Source: NS-11 sp036505795
GTDB taxonomy: Bacteria; Nitrospirota; Nitrospiria; Nitrospirales; NS-4
Assembly: GCA_036505795.1 (NCBI GenBank)
Contig: DASXSU010000031.1
Location: forward strand, 1 to 64,000
Length of the DNA: 64,000 bases
Reading direction: 5' to 3'
The first letter of the stretch is position 1; every line of letters begins with the position of its first letter. Shown one piece after another: positions 26,255 to 35,053 of this stretch. Below the pieces are notes generated by a model. It saw nothing but the letters and a program-made list of their open reading frames with translations, did no database searches and was not told the origin of the DNA. The position numbers and the translations under genes were made by a program.

Positions 26255-27021
26255 CGGTCGCGGCGACCGCTTGCTGAGCGCGTTCGCTCCCACAACTTGG
26301 CGTATTTGACGAAACTGTAATACGCATACAGGACAGCTAGGATGAGGCCCGGTGTCCGGTCCCGGAACCCTTGCCGAGCGATGTACATCTTGAAAAACAT
26401 AAACAGAGGATGAGTCACGAGTTGATGGACATGGAATCGTCTGCCTCGTTGCGCCATCTGGTCTGCCATCAAGGTAGAATACCTACTCATTTTGTGCAAG
26501 AACTGCCCGAGATCGCGAAAAGGCACCTGCATGACATGGCCGTGAAAGTAACCGATATGGCCCTCCACCTGATAGCCTTCGTGGACGAGATCTTCGCGGT
26601 ACCGCAACCGATGTCTGTTGAAGAACTGCGGTTGGCGATAATCCGGATACCAGCCGCCATGCCGGATCCAGCGGCCGAGAAAGAGATTCTTCCGAGGGAT
26701 CAGATAAGCCTCGTAGCGCGGTCCCCGCAATAACTCCGCTTTGATTTCGTCTCTCAGCTCAGTCGTCGCCCGTTCATCGGCATCGAGGCTCAACACCCAG
26801 TCGTGCGTGAGCAACTCCAGCGCGCGATTTCGAAGTTTGCCGAATCCTTCAAAATCACATTGGTACACCTTTTCCGTAAATTCCCGGCAAATGGAAATCG
26901 TACGATCGGTGCTGTGAGAATCCAGCACGACGATCTCATCCGCCCAGGTGATGCTGGCCAGCGCATCCCGAATCTTATCTTCCTCATTGAACGTGAGGAT
27001 GTATGCGGACAGTTTAGACAC
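26251..27021 (-). CDS. Family 2 glycosyltransferase, WaaE/KdtX-like
   Basis: 256 residues. LSAYILTFNEEDKIRDALAS, IVVLDSHSTDRT and SLDADERATTEL mark a GT2 catalytic domain. The C-terminal RQGFRDRTPGLILAVLYAYYSFVKYAKLWE helix marks the WaaE/KdtX group that adds sugars to the LPS core or related glycans. It is similar in layout to the gene at 22303-23094 and may be an old duplicate. Its stop overlaps the start of the rmlA remnant. The tail after the helix is short, basic and Ser/Arg-rich. Confidence 0.82.
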   Translation of the reverse strand: MSKLSAYILTFNEEDKIRDALASITWADEIVVLDSHSTDRTISICREFTEKVYQCDFEGFGKLRNRALELLTHDWVLSLDADERATTELRDEIKAELLRGPRYEAYLIPRKNLFLGRWIRHGGWYPDYRQPQFFNRHRLRYREDLVHEGYQVEGHIGYFHGHVMQVPFRDLGQFLHKMSRYSTLMADQMAQRGRRFHVHQLVTHPLFMFFKMYIARQGFRDRTPGLILAVLYAYYSFVKYAKLWERTRSASGRRDR

Positions 27022-27120
27022 GTGCTACCGCGAGTGAGGCTAGGAGTTTGGCCATCCTCTTTCGACCTGGAAGAGAAATGATTTGATCCCCGATTCCGTG
27101 GGGCTTCACAGGCAGATTCT

Positions 27121-27291
27121 TCACGTGACAGGGATCGCCTCATCGATAAGCATCACCGGGATATCATCCTTGATCGGATACATGAGCTTACAGCGAGGGC
27201 AGATCAGGCCATCGCTCTTCTCATTCAAATGGATGTCGCCCTTGCACTTCGGGCACGCGAGAATCGCTAACAACTCCTTATCAATCGGCAT
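27121..27291 (-). CDS. Trm112-like / UPF0434 small zinc-ribbon protein
   Basis: A 56-residue protein encoded on the minus strand. It starts MPIDKELLAILACPKCKGDI and has a second CPRC pair at about 31-34, giving the two-knuckle Cys4 zinc ribbon of the Trm112/YcaR (UPF0434) family, followed by the family's IKDDIPVMLIDEA ending. In many Gram-negative bacteria this gene accompanies lpxK and other LPS genes, as it does here (82 bases downstream of waaC). Trm112 activates methyltransferases in other domains of life; the bacterial role is poorly defined. Confidence 0.85.
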   Translation of the reverse strand: MPIDKELLAILACPKCKGDIHLNEKSDGLICPRCKLMYPIKDDIPVMLIDEAIPVT

Positions 27292-27373
27292 TGCTCCCTC
27301 CAGCCATTACACCCGCCCACCCCAGGCGCGCCAAGACGCGCCCCTTCCCGTTGTCACCCACCCCTCTTCTTCA

Positions 27374-28462
27374 TCATCCCTCCGACCCGCTCGCCAGAAC
27401 AGCGCCTTTTTGCCACTGCTTTGTGCTGGCTTGATTCGAATCCCGCACCATCCGGAGTGCCTGATGGAATACTTGCTCTGAACTGATGGACGTCAAGCAT
27501 TCTAGCGCGTTCGGATTTACGCAACGCCGGCTGAGACAGGGGCTACAGGGAATCCCGCTTCGCAGGATCACATGCCCCGCTCCGTAGGGCCCGGTTCTGC
27601 GTGGATCGGTCGGGCCAAAAAGGGCTATGACCGGAGTGCTCAGGGCTGCAGCTAGATGCATCGGACCCGAATCGTTCGTAATCAGAAGGCATGACCGTCT
27701 CAACAACGCGATCAATTCTTTGATGTTGGTCTTTCCTACCAGATCAATGGGTGATGTCGTCATGTGCCGGACGACTGCCCGGCCCGCATCGGTTTCTGCC
27801 GGCGCTCCACTCACGGCCACCCGAATCCCTTCCTTTTGAAGCTGATCCGCCACCTGCGCAAATGAGGCGGGTGACCATTGCTTGGTGGGCCATCGCGCTC
27901 CTGCATTGATGGCCACCAACGGGATGCCTGGCGAGACGCCCGCTGAATTCACTAATTGCTGAAGCCGTTTGTCGGCAGCCGTATCCATCGCCAGTGGAAA
28001 TTGCAGTTGCTCCGATTCCTGTGGCGGCGCGCCGAGGGCACGAGCAATTAGCAGATAGCGATCCACGGCGTGGATCGTCGGATCAGGCACCCCGACTTTT
28101 TGCGTGTAGAACCAGGGACTCCCTTCGCGCCCGCTGGCGAAGCCGATCCGCGTCGGCGCATGAGAAAGCCACCCCAAGATGGCGCTGCGCAGAAGCCCCT
28201 GGAGATCGACCACAAGGTCGAACTGTCCCGCCCGGACCGCACGAACCGCCTCCGGCCACCCGGCTAAAGTTAAATCCACAGGCAGAACGCGATCGATCGA
28301 GGGATTCGCCTCCAGCACAGCCGCCCATTGTCGTTTCACAAGCCACGTCAGCGCCGCCGATGGGAATCTTCGCCGCAGAGCGGCGGCGGTGGGAAGCGCG
28401 TGCACGATATCTCCCAGCGAGCTGGGCTTCAAAAGCAGAATGTTGCGAAAATCAGCTTGCAT
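27374..28462 (-). CDS. waaC: LPS heptosyltransferase I-like (GT9)
   Basis: About 362 residues of family GT9. ILLLKPSSLGDIVHALPTAAALRRRFP at the N-terminus is the WaaC-type acceptor-side signature. NAGARWPTKQWSP and TNDSGPMHLAAALSTPVIALFGPTDP form the ADP-heptose site. It probably adds the first heptose to Kdo2-lipid A. ATG at 28462 overlaps the waaF-gmhB stop by 11 bases; the frame extends to 28531 inside the neighbour. It is the last enzyme gene of the lipid A/core operon. Confidence 0.87.
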   Translation of the reverse strand: MQADFRNILLLKPSSLGDIVHALPTAAALRRRFPSAALTWLVKRQWAAVLEANPSIDRVLPVDLTLAGWPEAVRAVRAGQFDLVVDLQGLLRSAILGWLSHAPTRIGFASGREGSPWFYTQKVGVPDPTIHAVDRYLLIARALGAPPQESEQLQFPLAMDTAADKRLQQLVNSAGVSPGIPLVAINAGARWPTKQWSPASFAQVADQLQKEGIRVAVSGAPAETDAGRAVVRHMTTSPIDLVGKTNIKELIALLRRSCLLITNDSGPMHLAAALSTPVIALFGPTDPRRTGPYGAGHVILRSGIPCSPCLSRRCVNPNALECLTSISSEQVFHQALRMVRDSNQASTKQWQKGAVLASGSEG

Positions 28463-30203
28463 GCCGGGTCCTTGAGAGGGACAGGCTCTCTTGAGAGTCG
28501 GCGGCGGCCGAATTTTGCAGCACCCAATCAACCGCTTCCGTCAAGTCCTTCGCAGTATAATCGGGCGACAAATCTTGCGCGACCATCAAGACCCGCTCCT
28601 CTTCGGGACGAAAGCCGCTCAGGACAAAAATGCCGAGCGCACCGACATTGCGCGCCAAGGCGATATCGAGAGCGCGATCCCCGATCACAAAGGAACGCGC
28701 GGCTGTCAACCCGAGTTCTTGGCGTGCCTGCGCGACCAACCCTGAGGCCGGCTTTCGACAACCGCAGCCTTCATCCGGACGATGAAGGCACGCGTAAATT
28801 CCGTCCAGCCACGCGCCCGACTCGGCGAGCAAATCTTGGAGCCTTTGGTGGATTGCTCCAAGCGCCTCGATCGTGATGATGCCTCTCCCAACCCCGGATT
28901 GGTTTGTGACTAAAACAGTTTTGAGCCCCGCTTGGTTCAAGCGTGCGACGGCGCCGCCGACTCCAGGGAGCAGCCGCATCGCCACAGGATCGTTCAAATA
29001 ACCCGGGTCCCAGTTCAACGTACCGTCGCGATCCAGAAATACAACGGGGGCACTATGGCTGCTCATGCCGGCTTCCGCTTCGTGGGGCGATGGAGTATCC
29101 TTGCTGATGGAGAGCGAGCTTAACGCCAACGGTGAAACGCCCGCCTCCTGCAGTTGCCGCACAGCCGCCGAGTATACCTGTTCGGTCTGTATACCGCGCA
29201 TGCACCGATGATCAATCGGACACTCCCGTAGCAAGCAGGGCGAACAGTCCACCGGGTGGCGGACCAATTCATGGCCGCTGCCGAACGGTGCGGTCGTGCG
29301 GGGATCCGTCGGCCCAAAGACCGCCACGACACGGACACCGAGCGCGGCGGCAATATGCATCGGCCCGGCGTCGTTAGTGAGGAACAGCCGGCACTGCTTT
29401 ACCAGCGCCATCAATTGCCGCACCGTTGTATGACCCGACAGGACGGTGTGAGGAGAGGTGAGCATTGCGGCGATGGCGCGGCCCAGTGCTTCTTCACCAC
29501 GACCGCCGAAGATGAGCACATGAGCCTGGTATTCGGCGGCAAGACGCTCCGCGAGCTCGGCATATCGCTCCGGCAGCCACCGCTTTGCGGTTCCATAGGT
29601 GGATCCCGGATTCACACCAATAATCGGTTGTTCCGATAATACGCCAAAAGACTGGATGCGTGCCGCCGCCTCGCGGTCCTCTGGAGCAGTCGTATAGAGA
29701 ACGGGTGCTTCCGGCGTTATGGGAAAGCCCAGTGGCCGCAGCAATTCGAGATAGTATTCGACTTGATGGGCCTGGAAAAGCGCGGAGGACCGCGCCACGC
29801 GATGAGTGAGAAGGAATCCTCGCCCATCCGTCGGATAGCCATAACGGTAAGGAATACCGGCCGCGGCCGCGAGGAGTGCCGCCTCAAACGCATTCTGAAA
29901 CAGGACCGCCACATCAAACCGGCGGGACCTGAGCAACCGGGCCAATCGCCATTTCCCGCCTATTCCAGCATGCGTGCCCGGATTCCTGTACAGGATGATC
30001 TCGTCAATGGCCGGATGATTCTGAAACAGTTCTGCGACGGCGGGTTTGGCCAATAAGACGAGATGCGCGTCCGGAAAACCCCGCCGCAGCGCTTTGAGCG
30101 CGGGAGCCATCATGACTCCATCGCCCAGCCAATTCGTTCCCCGGATCAACAGTCGTTTCACCGCCCCGGGACGAATCAATTCTGTAAAACGAGTCGCTCC
30201 CAT
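28452..30203 (-). CDS. waaF: Fusion of LPS heptosyltransferase II (WaaF) and GmhB-type phosphatase
   Basis: About 583 residues in one frame. Residues 1-345 are a GT9 enzyme: LLIRGTNWLGDGVMMAPALKALR is the WaaF signature, and TNDAGPMHIAAALGVRVVAVFGPTDP the donor site. After a short Ser-rich linker, residues from about 380 are a HAD phosphatase with FLDRDGTLN, TNQSGVGRG and a CLHRPDEGCGCRKP zinc loop that keeps the Cys-His-Cys-Cys ligands of canonical GmhB. An internal ATG at 29066 could also start the phosphatase alone. The fusion joins making ADP-heptose and using it. The start at 30203 overlaps lpxK by 28 bases. Confidence 0.87.
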   Translation of the reverse strand: MGATRFTELIRPGAVKRLLIRGTNWLGDGVMMAPALKALRRGFPDAHLVLLAKPAVAELFQNHPAIDEIILYRNPGTHAGIGGKWRLARLLRSRRFDVAVLFQNAFEAALLAAAAGIPYRYGYPTDGRGFLLTHRVARSSALFQAHQVEYYLELLRPLGFPITPEAPVLYTTAPEDREAAARIQSFGVLSEQPIIGVNPGSTYGTAKRWLPERYAELAERLAAEYQAHVLIFGGRGEEALGRAIAAMLTSPHTVLSGHTTVRQLMALVKQCRLFLTNDAGPMHIAAALGVRVVAVFGPTDPRTTAPFGSGHELVRHPVDCSPCLLRECPIDHRCMRGIQTEQVYSAAVRQLQEAGVSPLALSSLSISKDTPSPHEAEAGMSSHSAPVVFLDRDGTLNWDPGYLNDPVAMRLLPGVGGAVARLNQAGLKTVLVTNQSGVGRGIITIEALGAIHQRLQDLLAESGAWLDGIYACLHRPDEGCGCRKPASGLVAQARQELGLTAARSFVIGDRALDIALARNVGALGIFVLSGFRPEEERVLMVAQDLSPDYTAKDLTEAVDWVLQNSAAADSQESLSLSRTRHAS

Positions 30204-31285
30204 TCCTTCCAACCCTCGAGCCAGTTTACATCGATCCGGAGGACCCACATCCCGCTCAGGGGGACAGAATCACGCAACAATTGCAGCTTCACCGCATCCT
30301 TCTCGGTCGTGACCACATGATCTGCCCGCAGACTCCCGGCGACCTTTTCGACCCTTCGAATATCTTGAATGGAATACCGGTGATGGTCCGGGTAGATGCA
30401 ATGATCAATGACGGTGGCGCCGAGACTCTCCAGCAGGCGGCGAAACGAGTCTGGATTACCGATCCCGCTTAAGGCGACCACCCGCTCGCCCTTCAATGCG
30501 TCCGGCGGCTTGCTCTCGGAAGCAGCGCCGATTTTCTGCAGGGATGTTGGGATGAAGTCTGTGACACAGAGAGGCATTGACGGCGCCACATGACGAATCG
30601 CTTTCAGAACGTCAGCCAAATCTTCAGCCTGGCCGGCTCGGGTGACGAAGATGAGCGAGGCCCGCTTGAGCGCGGACAGTCGCTCCCGGAGTCGCCCTCG
30701 CGGAAGCAAGTCGCTGTTCCCAAAGGGGGCTGTCGCGTCGAGCAGCACGATATCGATGTCCCGTTTCAATGCAAGATGCTGAAAACCATCATCGAGTACG
30801 AGCGTATCGACTTTAAAGCGATCCAGCAAATACCGGCCCGCCGCATAGCGGTCCGCCCCCACGACAACGGGGACGCCGGGGCAGCGCTCGGCGATCAGTA
30901 ACGGCTCATCTCCGGTGTTCTCGGGGTCGCCTTGGATTGACCGGCCGTCTGAGACTTCGAGGATATCCGATGTTGCCCGTCGCCCATAACCGCGGCTGAC
31001 AACGCCGACCCTGCGGCCATTGCCGCGTAAGGCATTCGCCAAGGCGATCACGACCGGAGTCTTACCGGTTCCGCCCGCCGAAAGATTTCCGATACTGATG
31101 ACCTTCACCGGCAGCGCGCGCTGCGCGATCAGGCCCGCTGCGTACAAGCGTTCCCTGGCGAGCATGCCGAGCCCGTACAGATGCGACAAGGGGACTAGGG
31201 GGGCGAGAGCCCATCTCACCGGCGATGACATTCCTGCATTGTCTCTCGTGATTCGTGAGTATTGATCGTATAGGATGCTTCCCAT
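30176..31285 (-). CDS. lpxK: Tetraacyldisaccharide 4'-kinase
   Basis: 369 residues. SIGNLSAGGTGKTP (about 65-78) is the LpxK Walker A, followed by RGYGRR, DDGFQHLALKRD and a late TTEKDAVKL motif, all diagnostic for the family. It phosphorylates the 4' position of the lipid A precursor at the inner membrane before Kdo transfer by WaaA, whose gene ends 6 bases upstream of the lpxK start. The N-terminus (about 25-55) has the hydrophobic stretch that anchors LpxK. Length is slightly above the usual 325-345 because of a short N-terminal extension; a start at the ATG 18 codons in is also possible. Confidence 0.93.
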   Translation of the reverse strand: MGSILYDQYSRITRDNAGMSSPVRWALAPLVPLSHLYGLGMLARERLYAAGLIAQRALPVKVISIGNLSAGGTGKTPVVIALANALRGNGRRVGVVSRGYGRRATSDILEVSDGRSIQGDPENTGDEPLLIAERCPGVPVVVGADRYAAGRYLLDRFKVDTLVLDDGFQHLALKRDIDIVLLDATAPFGNSDLLPRGRLRERLSALKRASLIFVTRAGQAEDLADVLKAIRHVAPSMPLCVTDFIPTSLQKIGAASESKPPDALKGERVVALSGIGNPDSFRRLLESLGATVIDHCIYPDHHRYSIQDIRRVEKVAGSLRADHVVTTEKDAVKLQLLRDSVPLSGMWVLRIDVNWLEGWKEWERLVLQN

Positions 31286-31291
31286 GAATAG

Positions 31292-32572
31292 TTAACAATG
31301 ACCCTTCGATTTCAACAGCTCGACTATGAGCTCCGCATTCTTCCCCACCGTTCCTTGGTTCGCTCGCACGATCTCCTCGGCCGCACGGCCCATCTTTTGA
31401 AGCCGGGCCCGATCTTTCAGCAGCCCACCTAATGCCACGGACATTTCCTCACCGTCTTGAACCTGGAGGGCACCTCCTTGCGACACCAACAACTCCGCAA
31501 CCTCGGCAAAGTGATCCATATGGGGGCCGAAGACCAGGGCTTTGCCGCACGAAGCGGGCTCCAAAGGACTATGGCCGCCGATCGGCACGAGGCTGCCTCC
31601 CACAAACACCAGTGCCGCCTGTCGATACACCCCTGCCAACTCTCCGAATGTATCCAGGAGAATAATGCGAGGACCTCGCAGCACTTCCCGATGCTGATCG
31701 AGCGCTGTTCGCCTGAATACGGCAAATCCTCGTGCGCGAGCGATCGCCTCCAATGCCTCCACGCGCTCCAGATGGCGGGGAGCTAAAACAAGCACCAGGC
31801 CCGGTGCAACATCAAGCAGTCGGCGATAGCAGTCCAGCACGGCCTCCTCTTCAATGGGATGGGTGCTGCCGGCAACAAATAATTCCTCATGTGCCTGCAG
31901 TCCAAGCTCGATCGGCTTCGCCGAGAGCCGATACGGAATTTGATCGAACTTGAGATTCCCCGTGCGGACCACGCGGCTAGGATCGGCTCCGAGGGCCACG
32001 ATGCGCTGCACGTCGCGGTCAGTTTGCATAAGCGATAGCGAAAACAAGCTGACGATTCGCGAAAAAAATGGCCGGAGCCGCAGGTAGCCCTTGAAGGAAT
32101 CGGTAGAAATCCTACCGTTCACCAGCACGCACAAAATCCCGCGATGTGCTGCAGCCTTCAGAAAGTTAGGCCACAACTCCGTCTCGACGATCAGGATAAG
32201 CCGCGGGCGGATCACTCCCAGTACCTTTCGGACGACCAATGGGAAATCCAGCGGAAAGTAGATGTGTTGCGCGAGTCCTTCGAGCCGGCGCGTCACCGTG
32301 TCTTTTCCGGTCTCAGTCACGGTGGAGACAACCACGCGCTGACGCGGATCACGCCTCTTGAGTTCTTGAACAAGCGGGACCACCGCATTGACTTCACCCA
32401 TGGACACTGCGTGTATCCATATCGTGTGGCCATCCGCACAGTCCTCGGCCAAATGTTCCGGCAGCCATCCGAGGCGTTGCGCAAGCCCTCGACGGCAGCG
32501 CTTCTTTGCCAGAAGAATCCCGAGGATGACCGGCGAAGCCAGCGCCAAGGCGATATTGTAGATGCCAAACAT
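31292..32572 (-). CDS. waaA: 3-deoxy-D-manno-octulosonic acid (Kdo) transferase
   Basis: 426 residues from ATG at 32572, close to the 425 of E. coli WaaA. It has an N-terminal membrane helix (MFGIYNIALALASPVILGILL), then HAVSMGEVNA, ETELWPNF, GNLKFD, AGSTHPIEEE and GGSLVPIGGHSPLEPA, the conserved WaaA blocks. It adds Kdo to lipid IVA at the inner membrane. A GGGAG site lies just before the start. The reading frame continues upstream without a stop through the C-terminal end of the DUF374 acyltransferase (to the A9 tract), so if that frameshift were corrected the two would form one fused protein. Confidence 0.9.
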   Translation of the reverse strand: MFGIYNIALALASPVILGILLAKKRCRRGLAQRLGWLPEHLAEDCADGHTIWIHAVSMGEVNAVVPLVQELKRRDPRQRVVVSTVTETGKDTVTRRLEGLAQHIYFPLDFPLVVRKVLGVIRPRLILIVETELWPNFLKAAAHRGILCVLVNGRISTDSFKGYLRLRPFFSRIVSLFSLSLMQTDRDVQRIVALGADPSRVVRTGNLKFDQIPYRLSAKPIELGLQAHEELFVAGSTHPIEEEAVLDCYRRLLDVAPGLVLVLAPRHLERVEALEAIARARGFAVFRRTALDQHREVLRGPRIILLDTFGELAGVYRQAALVFVGGSLVPIGGHSPLEPASCGKALVFGPHMDHFAEVAELLVSQGGALQVQDGEEMSVALGGLLKDRARLQKMGRAAEEIVRANQGTVGKNAELIVELLKSKGHC

Positions 32573-32649
32573 GAGGCTCCCGAGGAGATCCCATGTCTTT
32601 CGCGGCCCTTCAACCCCTAGGAGCTGGTCCGCCTCGTCGCCCAGTTGGT

Positions 32650-33258
32650 TCAGCGCGATTTCCAATTCCACCCGCTTCGCCTCGATCTGCTCTTTGTCGG
32701 CGTCCTTCGAAACCCATATCGGCCTGCCCCAGAGGAAACATGCGCGACTGAATGGCATCGGCACCTCAAATCGATCCCAGCTCCCAAAGAGTTTTTTTTT
32801 GAGGCGGCAAAGGTGATGGGGAGGATCGGCAACCCTGTGAGCTTCGCCAGTTCGATGACCCCACCCTGTGCGTGGCGCCGAGGGCCTCGGGGGCCATCGG
32901 GAGTCACGACCAGATCCGTTCCTGCTCGTCCGGCCCGTACCAACTCTCTGAGAGCCCGGCTTCCTCCACGCGTTGTTGAGCCACGCACCGTTCCAAAGCC
33001 GAACCAGCGCAATATCCGCGCGATCAATTCTCCATCGCGATGCGCGCTGATCAGGATCTTCACGCCCGGCCCTCGGTACGACAACGGGATCATCAGTTGG
33101 CGACCGTGCCAGAACGCCATGATGATGTTTTTGCCCTCGTGCCATCGCGTGTCGACTCTTTCCGGATGTATCGTCCGTAGACGCAGGGTCGCGCCGAGTC
33201 CGCGAATGACGACATACCCCAATGCCGGCAGAAGCCATAATTTAAGGCGGGGCCACAT
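32650..33258 (-). CDS. DUF374 lysophospholipid-type acyltransferase, frameshifted at an A9 tract
   Basis: The first 150 or so codons from ATG 33258 give a DUF374 protein: AFWHGRQLMIPL, ISAHRDGELIARIL, VRGSTTRGG, and TPDGPRGPRRHAQ with the LPILPITFAAS segment. At a run of nine A on the coding strand (32792-32800) the frame changes. The last 48 or so codons before the stop at 32650 make no family sense, while the expected C-terminus (KLFGSWDRFEVPMPFSR and on) lies in the -1 frame leading into waaA. Ten A would restore it. The family is thought to acylate lipid A or related lipids. The shift may be real, phase-variable, or a sequencing error. A start at 33333 is also possible. Confidence 0.75.
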   Translation of the reverse strand: MWPRLKLWLLPALGYVVIRGLGATLRLRTIHPERVDTRWHEGKNIIMAFWHGRQLMIPLSYRGPGVKILISAHRDGELIARILRWFGFGTVRGSTTRGGSRALRELVRAGRAGTDLVVTPDGPRGPRRHAQGGVIELAKLTGLPILPITFAASKKNSLGAGIDLRCRCHSVAHVSSGAGRYGFRRTPTKSRSRRSGWNWKSR

Positions 33259-33316
33259 GGTCAGGGTTTCCCCCGTTCGCTCGCTTGTCGAAGCCGAGGC
33301 ATGCTCGCGCAGGCCT

Positions 33317-35053
33317 TTAGGTTTTGTCTTCATCGTGGAACTGCATCTGATAGAGCCGCTTGTAGATCCCATGGGCAGCGAGAAGATCTTCGTGGCGGCC
33401 GATTTCAGCCACACGCCCACGCTCGAGCACCACGATGCGATCGGCTCGTTGTACCGTAGAAAGGCGGTGCGCGATGACGAAGGTCGTGCGACCTGTCATG
33501 AGGTTGGCCAGCGCCATTTGCACCATGCGTTCGGATTCGTTATCCAGCGAGGACGTGGCTTCGTCGAGGATGAGGATCGGCGGGTTGCGCAGCAACGCCC
33601 GCGCGATCGCGAGACGTTGTCGCTCTCCCCCCGAGAGTTTGACGCCGTTCTCGCCGATCAGGGTATCGTAGCCATTCGGAAGCCGCACGATGAAGTCGTG
33701 CGCAAAGGCGGCTTTTGCCGCCTCGACGACGGCTTCAGCGGTAGCCATGTCATTACCATAGGCGATGTTATTCCGAACACAGTCGTCAAAGAGAAGCGTC
33801 TCCTGAGAGACTATTCCGATCCGGCGCCGCAAGGCCGACAACCGGATCTCGCGGATATCGACACCGTCAATGAGAATCGCGCCGCTGCTTGGCTCATAAA
33901 ACCGCGGAATCAGATTGACGAGCGAGGTTTTGCCTGCACCACTGCTTCCGACCAACGCAAGAAGCTCACCCGCTTGAATCGCCAGCGTAATCTCACTGAG
34001 CGCCGGCGTATCAGCGCCATCGTATTGAAATGAGACCGCTCTGAGCTCAATGCCGGTTTTCACCCCGTCGAACTCCCGCTGGCCGGTGTCCAATGCCGCC
34101 TCGGTCGGAACATCCACCACGCTGAAGACCCGTTCGGCGGCCGAAAGCGCCTGCTGGATCGTGTTGTTCGCGGATGCGAGTCGCTTAATCGGCGTGTACA
34201 TCAGAAAGACCGCAGTGAGAAAAGAGAAGAATGTGCCGGGTGTCATTGTGCCGCCGATCACCTGCGATCCCCCGTACCAAATAATGCCCGCGACCCCCAT
34301 GACGCCGACCGCTTCGAGAACCGGAGACGTGATGGCGGACACCTGCGTCGACTTCATGTTGGTGCGAAAGTAGGCTTCATTGAAACGTGCAAAGCGCTGA
34401 GATTCAGCGGCCTCCTGCGTAAATCCCTTGACGATCCGGATACCCGTCAGTGTCTCTTGCAATGCCAACGACATGTCGGCAGTCCGCTCCTGGCCGCTCG
34501 TTGCGATTCGACGCAGGCGGTTCCCGAACCGGATCATCGGATAGACCGATAGGGGAATGGCTACGATCGCAAGGAGCGACAACTGCCAATGCTGGTAAAA
34601 GATGACGCCCATCAGAACAAGAAACGTGAGACTTTGCTGAAAGAGATCTTTGAGAACGCTGGAGACCGCATTTTGAATCCAGTTCACATCGTTGATCACG
34701 CGCGACATCATACGGCTCGATGGGTTCTTGAGATGAAACGTAATCGGCAGGCGCATCAAGTGGCCGAAAAGCTGCTGCCGGATATCCGTAACCACGCGGC
34801 TGCCGACATAGATCATTAGATAAGCCTGCCCGTAGCCGGCGAGCCCTTTTAAAACCGAGACCAGCATCAGTGCCACGGGAAGCAGCATCAGCCAGGTGCC
34901 ATTCCTGTTAATGAAGACCTCATCCAAGGCGGGCTTCACCAGCCAGGCATAAGCCCCGGTCAACCCGGCGACGACGCTAGAGCACAGGCCGGCCGCCAGC
35001 AAACGGCCCCAGTACGGTCGCATGTAGCGCAGCAGGCGCAGGTACGTCTTCAT
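33317..35053 (-). CDS. msbA: Lipid A export ABC transporter (permease and ATPase)
   Basis: 578 residues with the MsbA layout. An N-terminal transmembrane domain of six helices (about 15-310) is followed by an ATPase domain with Walker A GSSGAGKTSLV (about 372-382), signature LSGGERQRLAIARALL, Walker B ILILDEATSSLD and the AHRLST switch. It flips lipid A-core across the inner membrane. The start at 35053 shares one base with the lpxB stop (TAATG), and the DUF374 gene follows directly. Family and context both favour MsbA over other half-size exporters. Confidence 0.92.
   Translation of the reverse strand: MKTYLRLLRYMRPYWGRLLAAGLCSSVVAGLTGAYAWLVKPALDEVFINRNGTWLMLLPVALMLVSVLKGLAGYGQAYLMIYVGSRVVTDIRQQLFGHLMRLPITFHLKNPSSRMMSRVINDVNWIQNAVSSVLKDLFQQSLTFLVLMGVIFYQHWQLSLLAIVAIPLSVYPMIRFGNRLRRIATSGQERTADMSLALQETLTGIRIVKGFTQEAAESQRFARFNEAYFRTNMKSTQVSAITSPVLEAVGVMGVAGIIWYGGSQVIGGTMTPGTFFSFLTAVFLMYTPIKRLASANNTIQQALSAAERVFSVVDVPTEAALDTGQREFDGVKTGIELRAVSFQYDGADTPALSEITLAIQAGELLALVGSSGAGKTSLVNLIPRFYEPSSGAILIDGVDIREIRLSALRRRIGIVSQETLLFDDCVRNNIAYGNDMATAEAVVEAAKAAFAHDFIVRLPNGYDTLIGENGVKLSGGERQRLAIARALLRNPPILILDEATSSLDNESERMVQMALANLMTGRTTFVIAHRLSTVQRADRIVVLERGRVAEIGRHEDLLAAHGIYKRLYQMQFHDEDKT

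Noticed and set aside
32645..34033. A 462-codon open frame on the plus strand
   Set aside because: It lies antisense to msbA and the DUF374 gene, whose conserved motifs are clear. Long antisense frames are common in GC-rich coding sequence.
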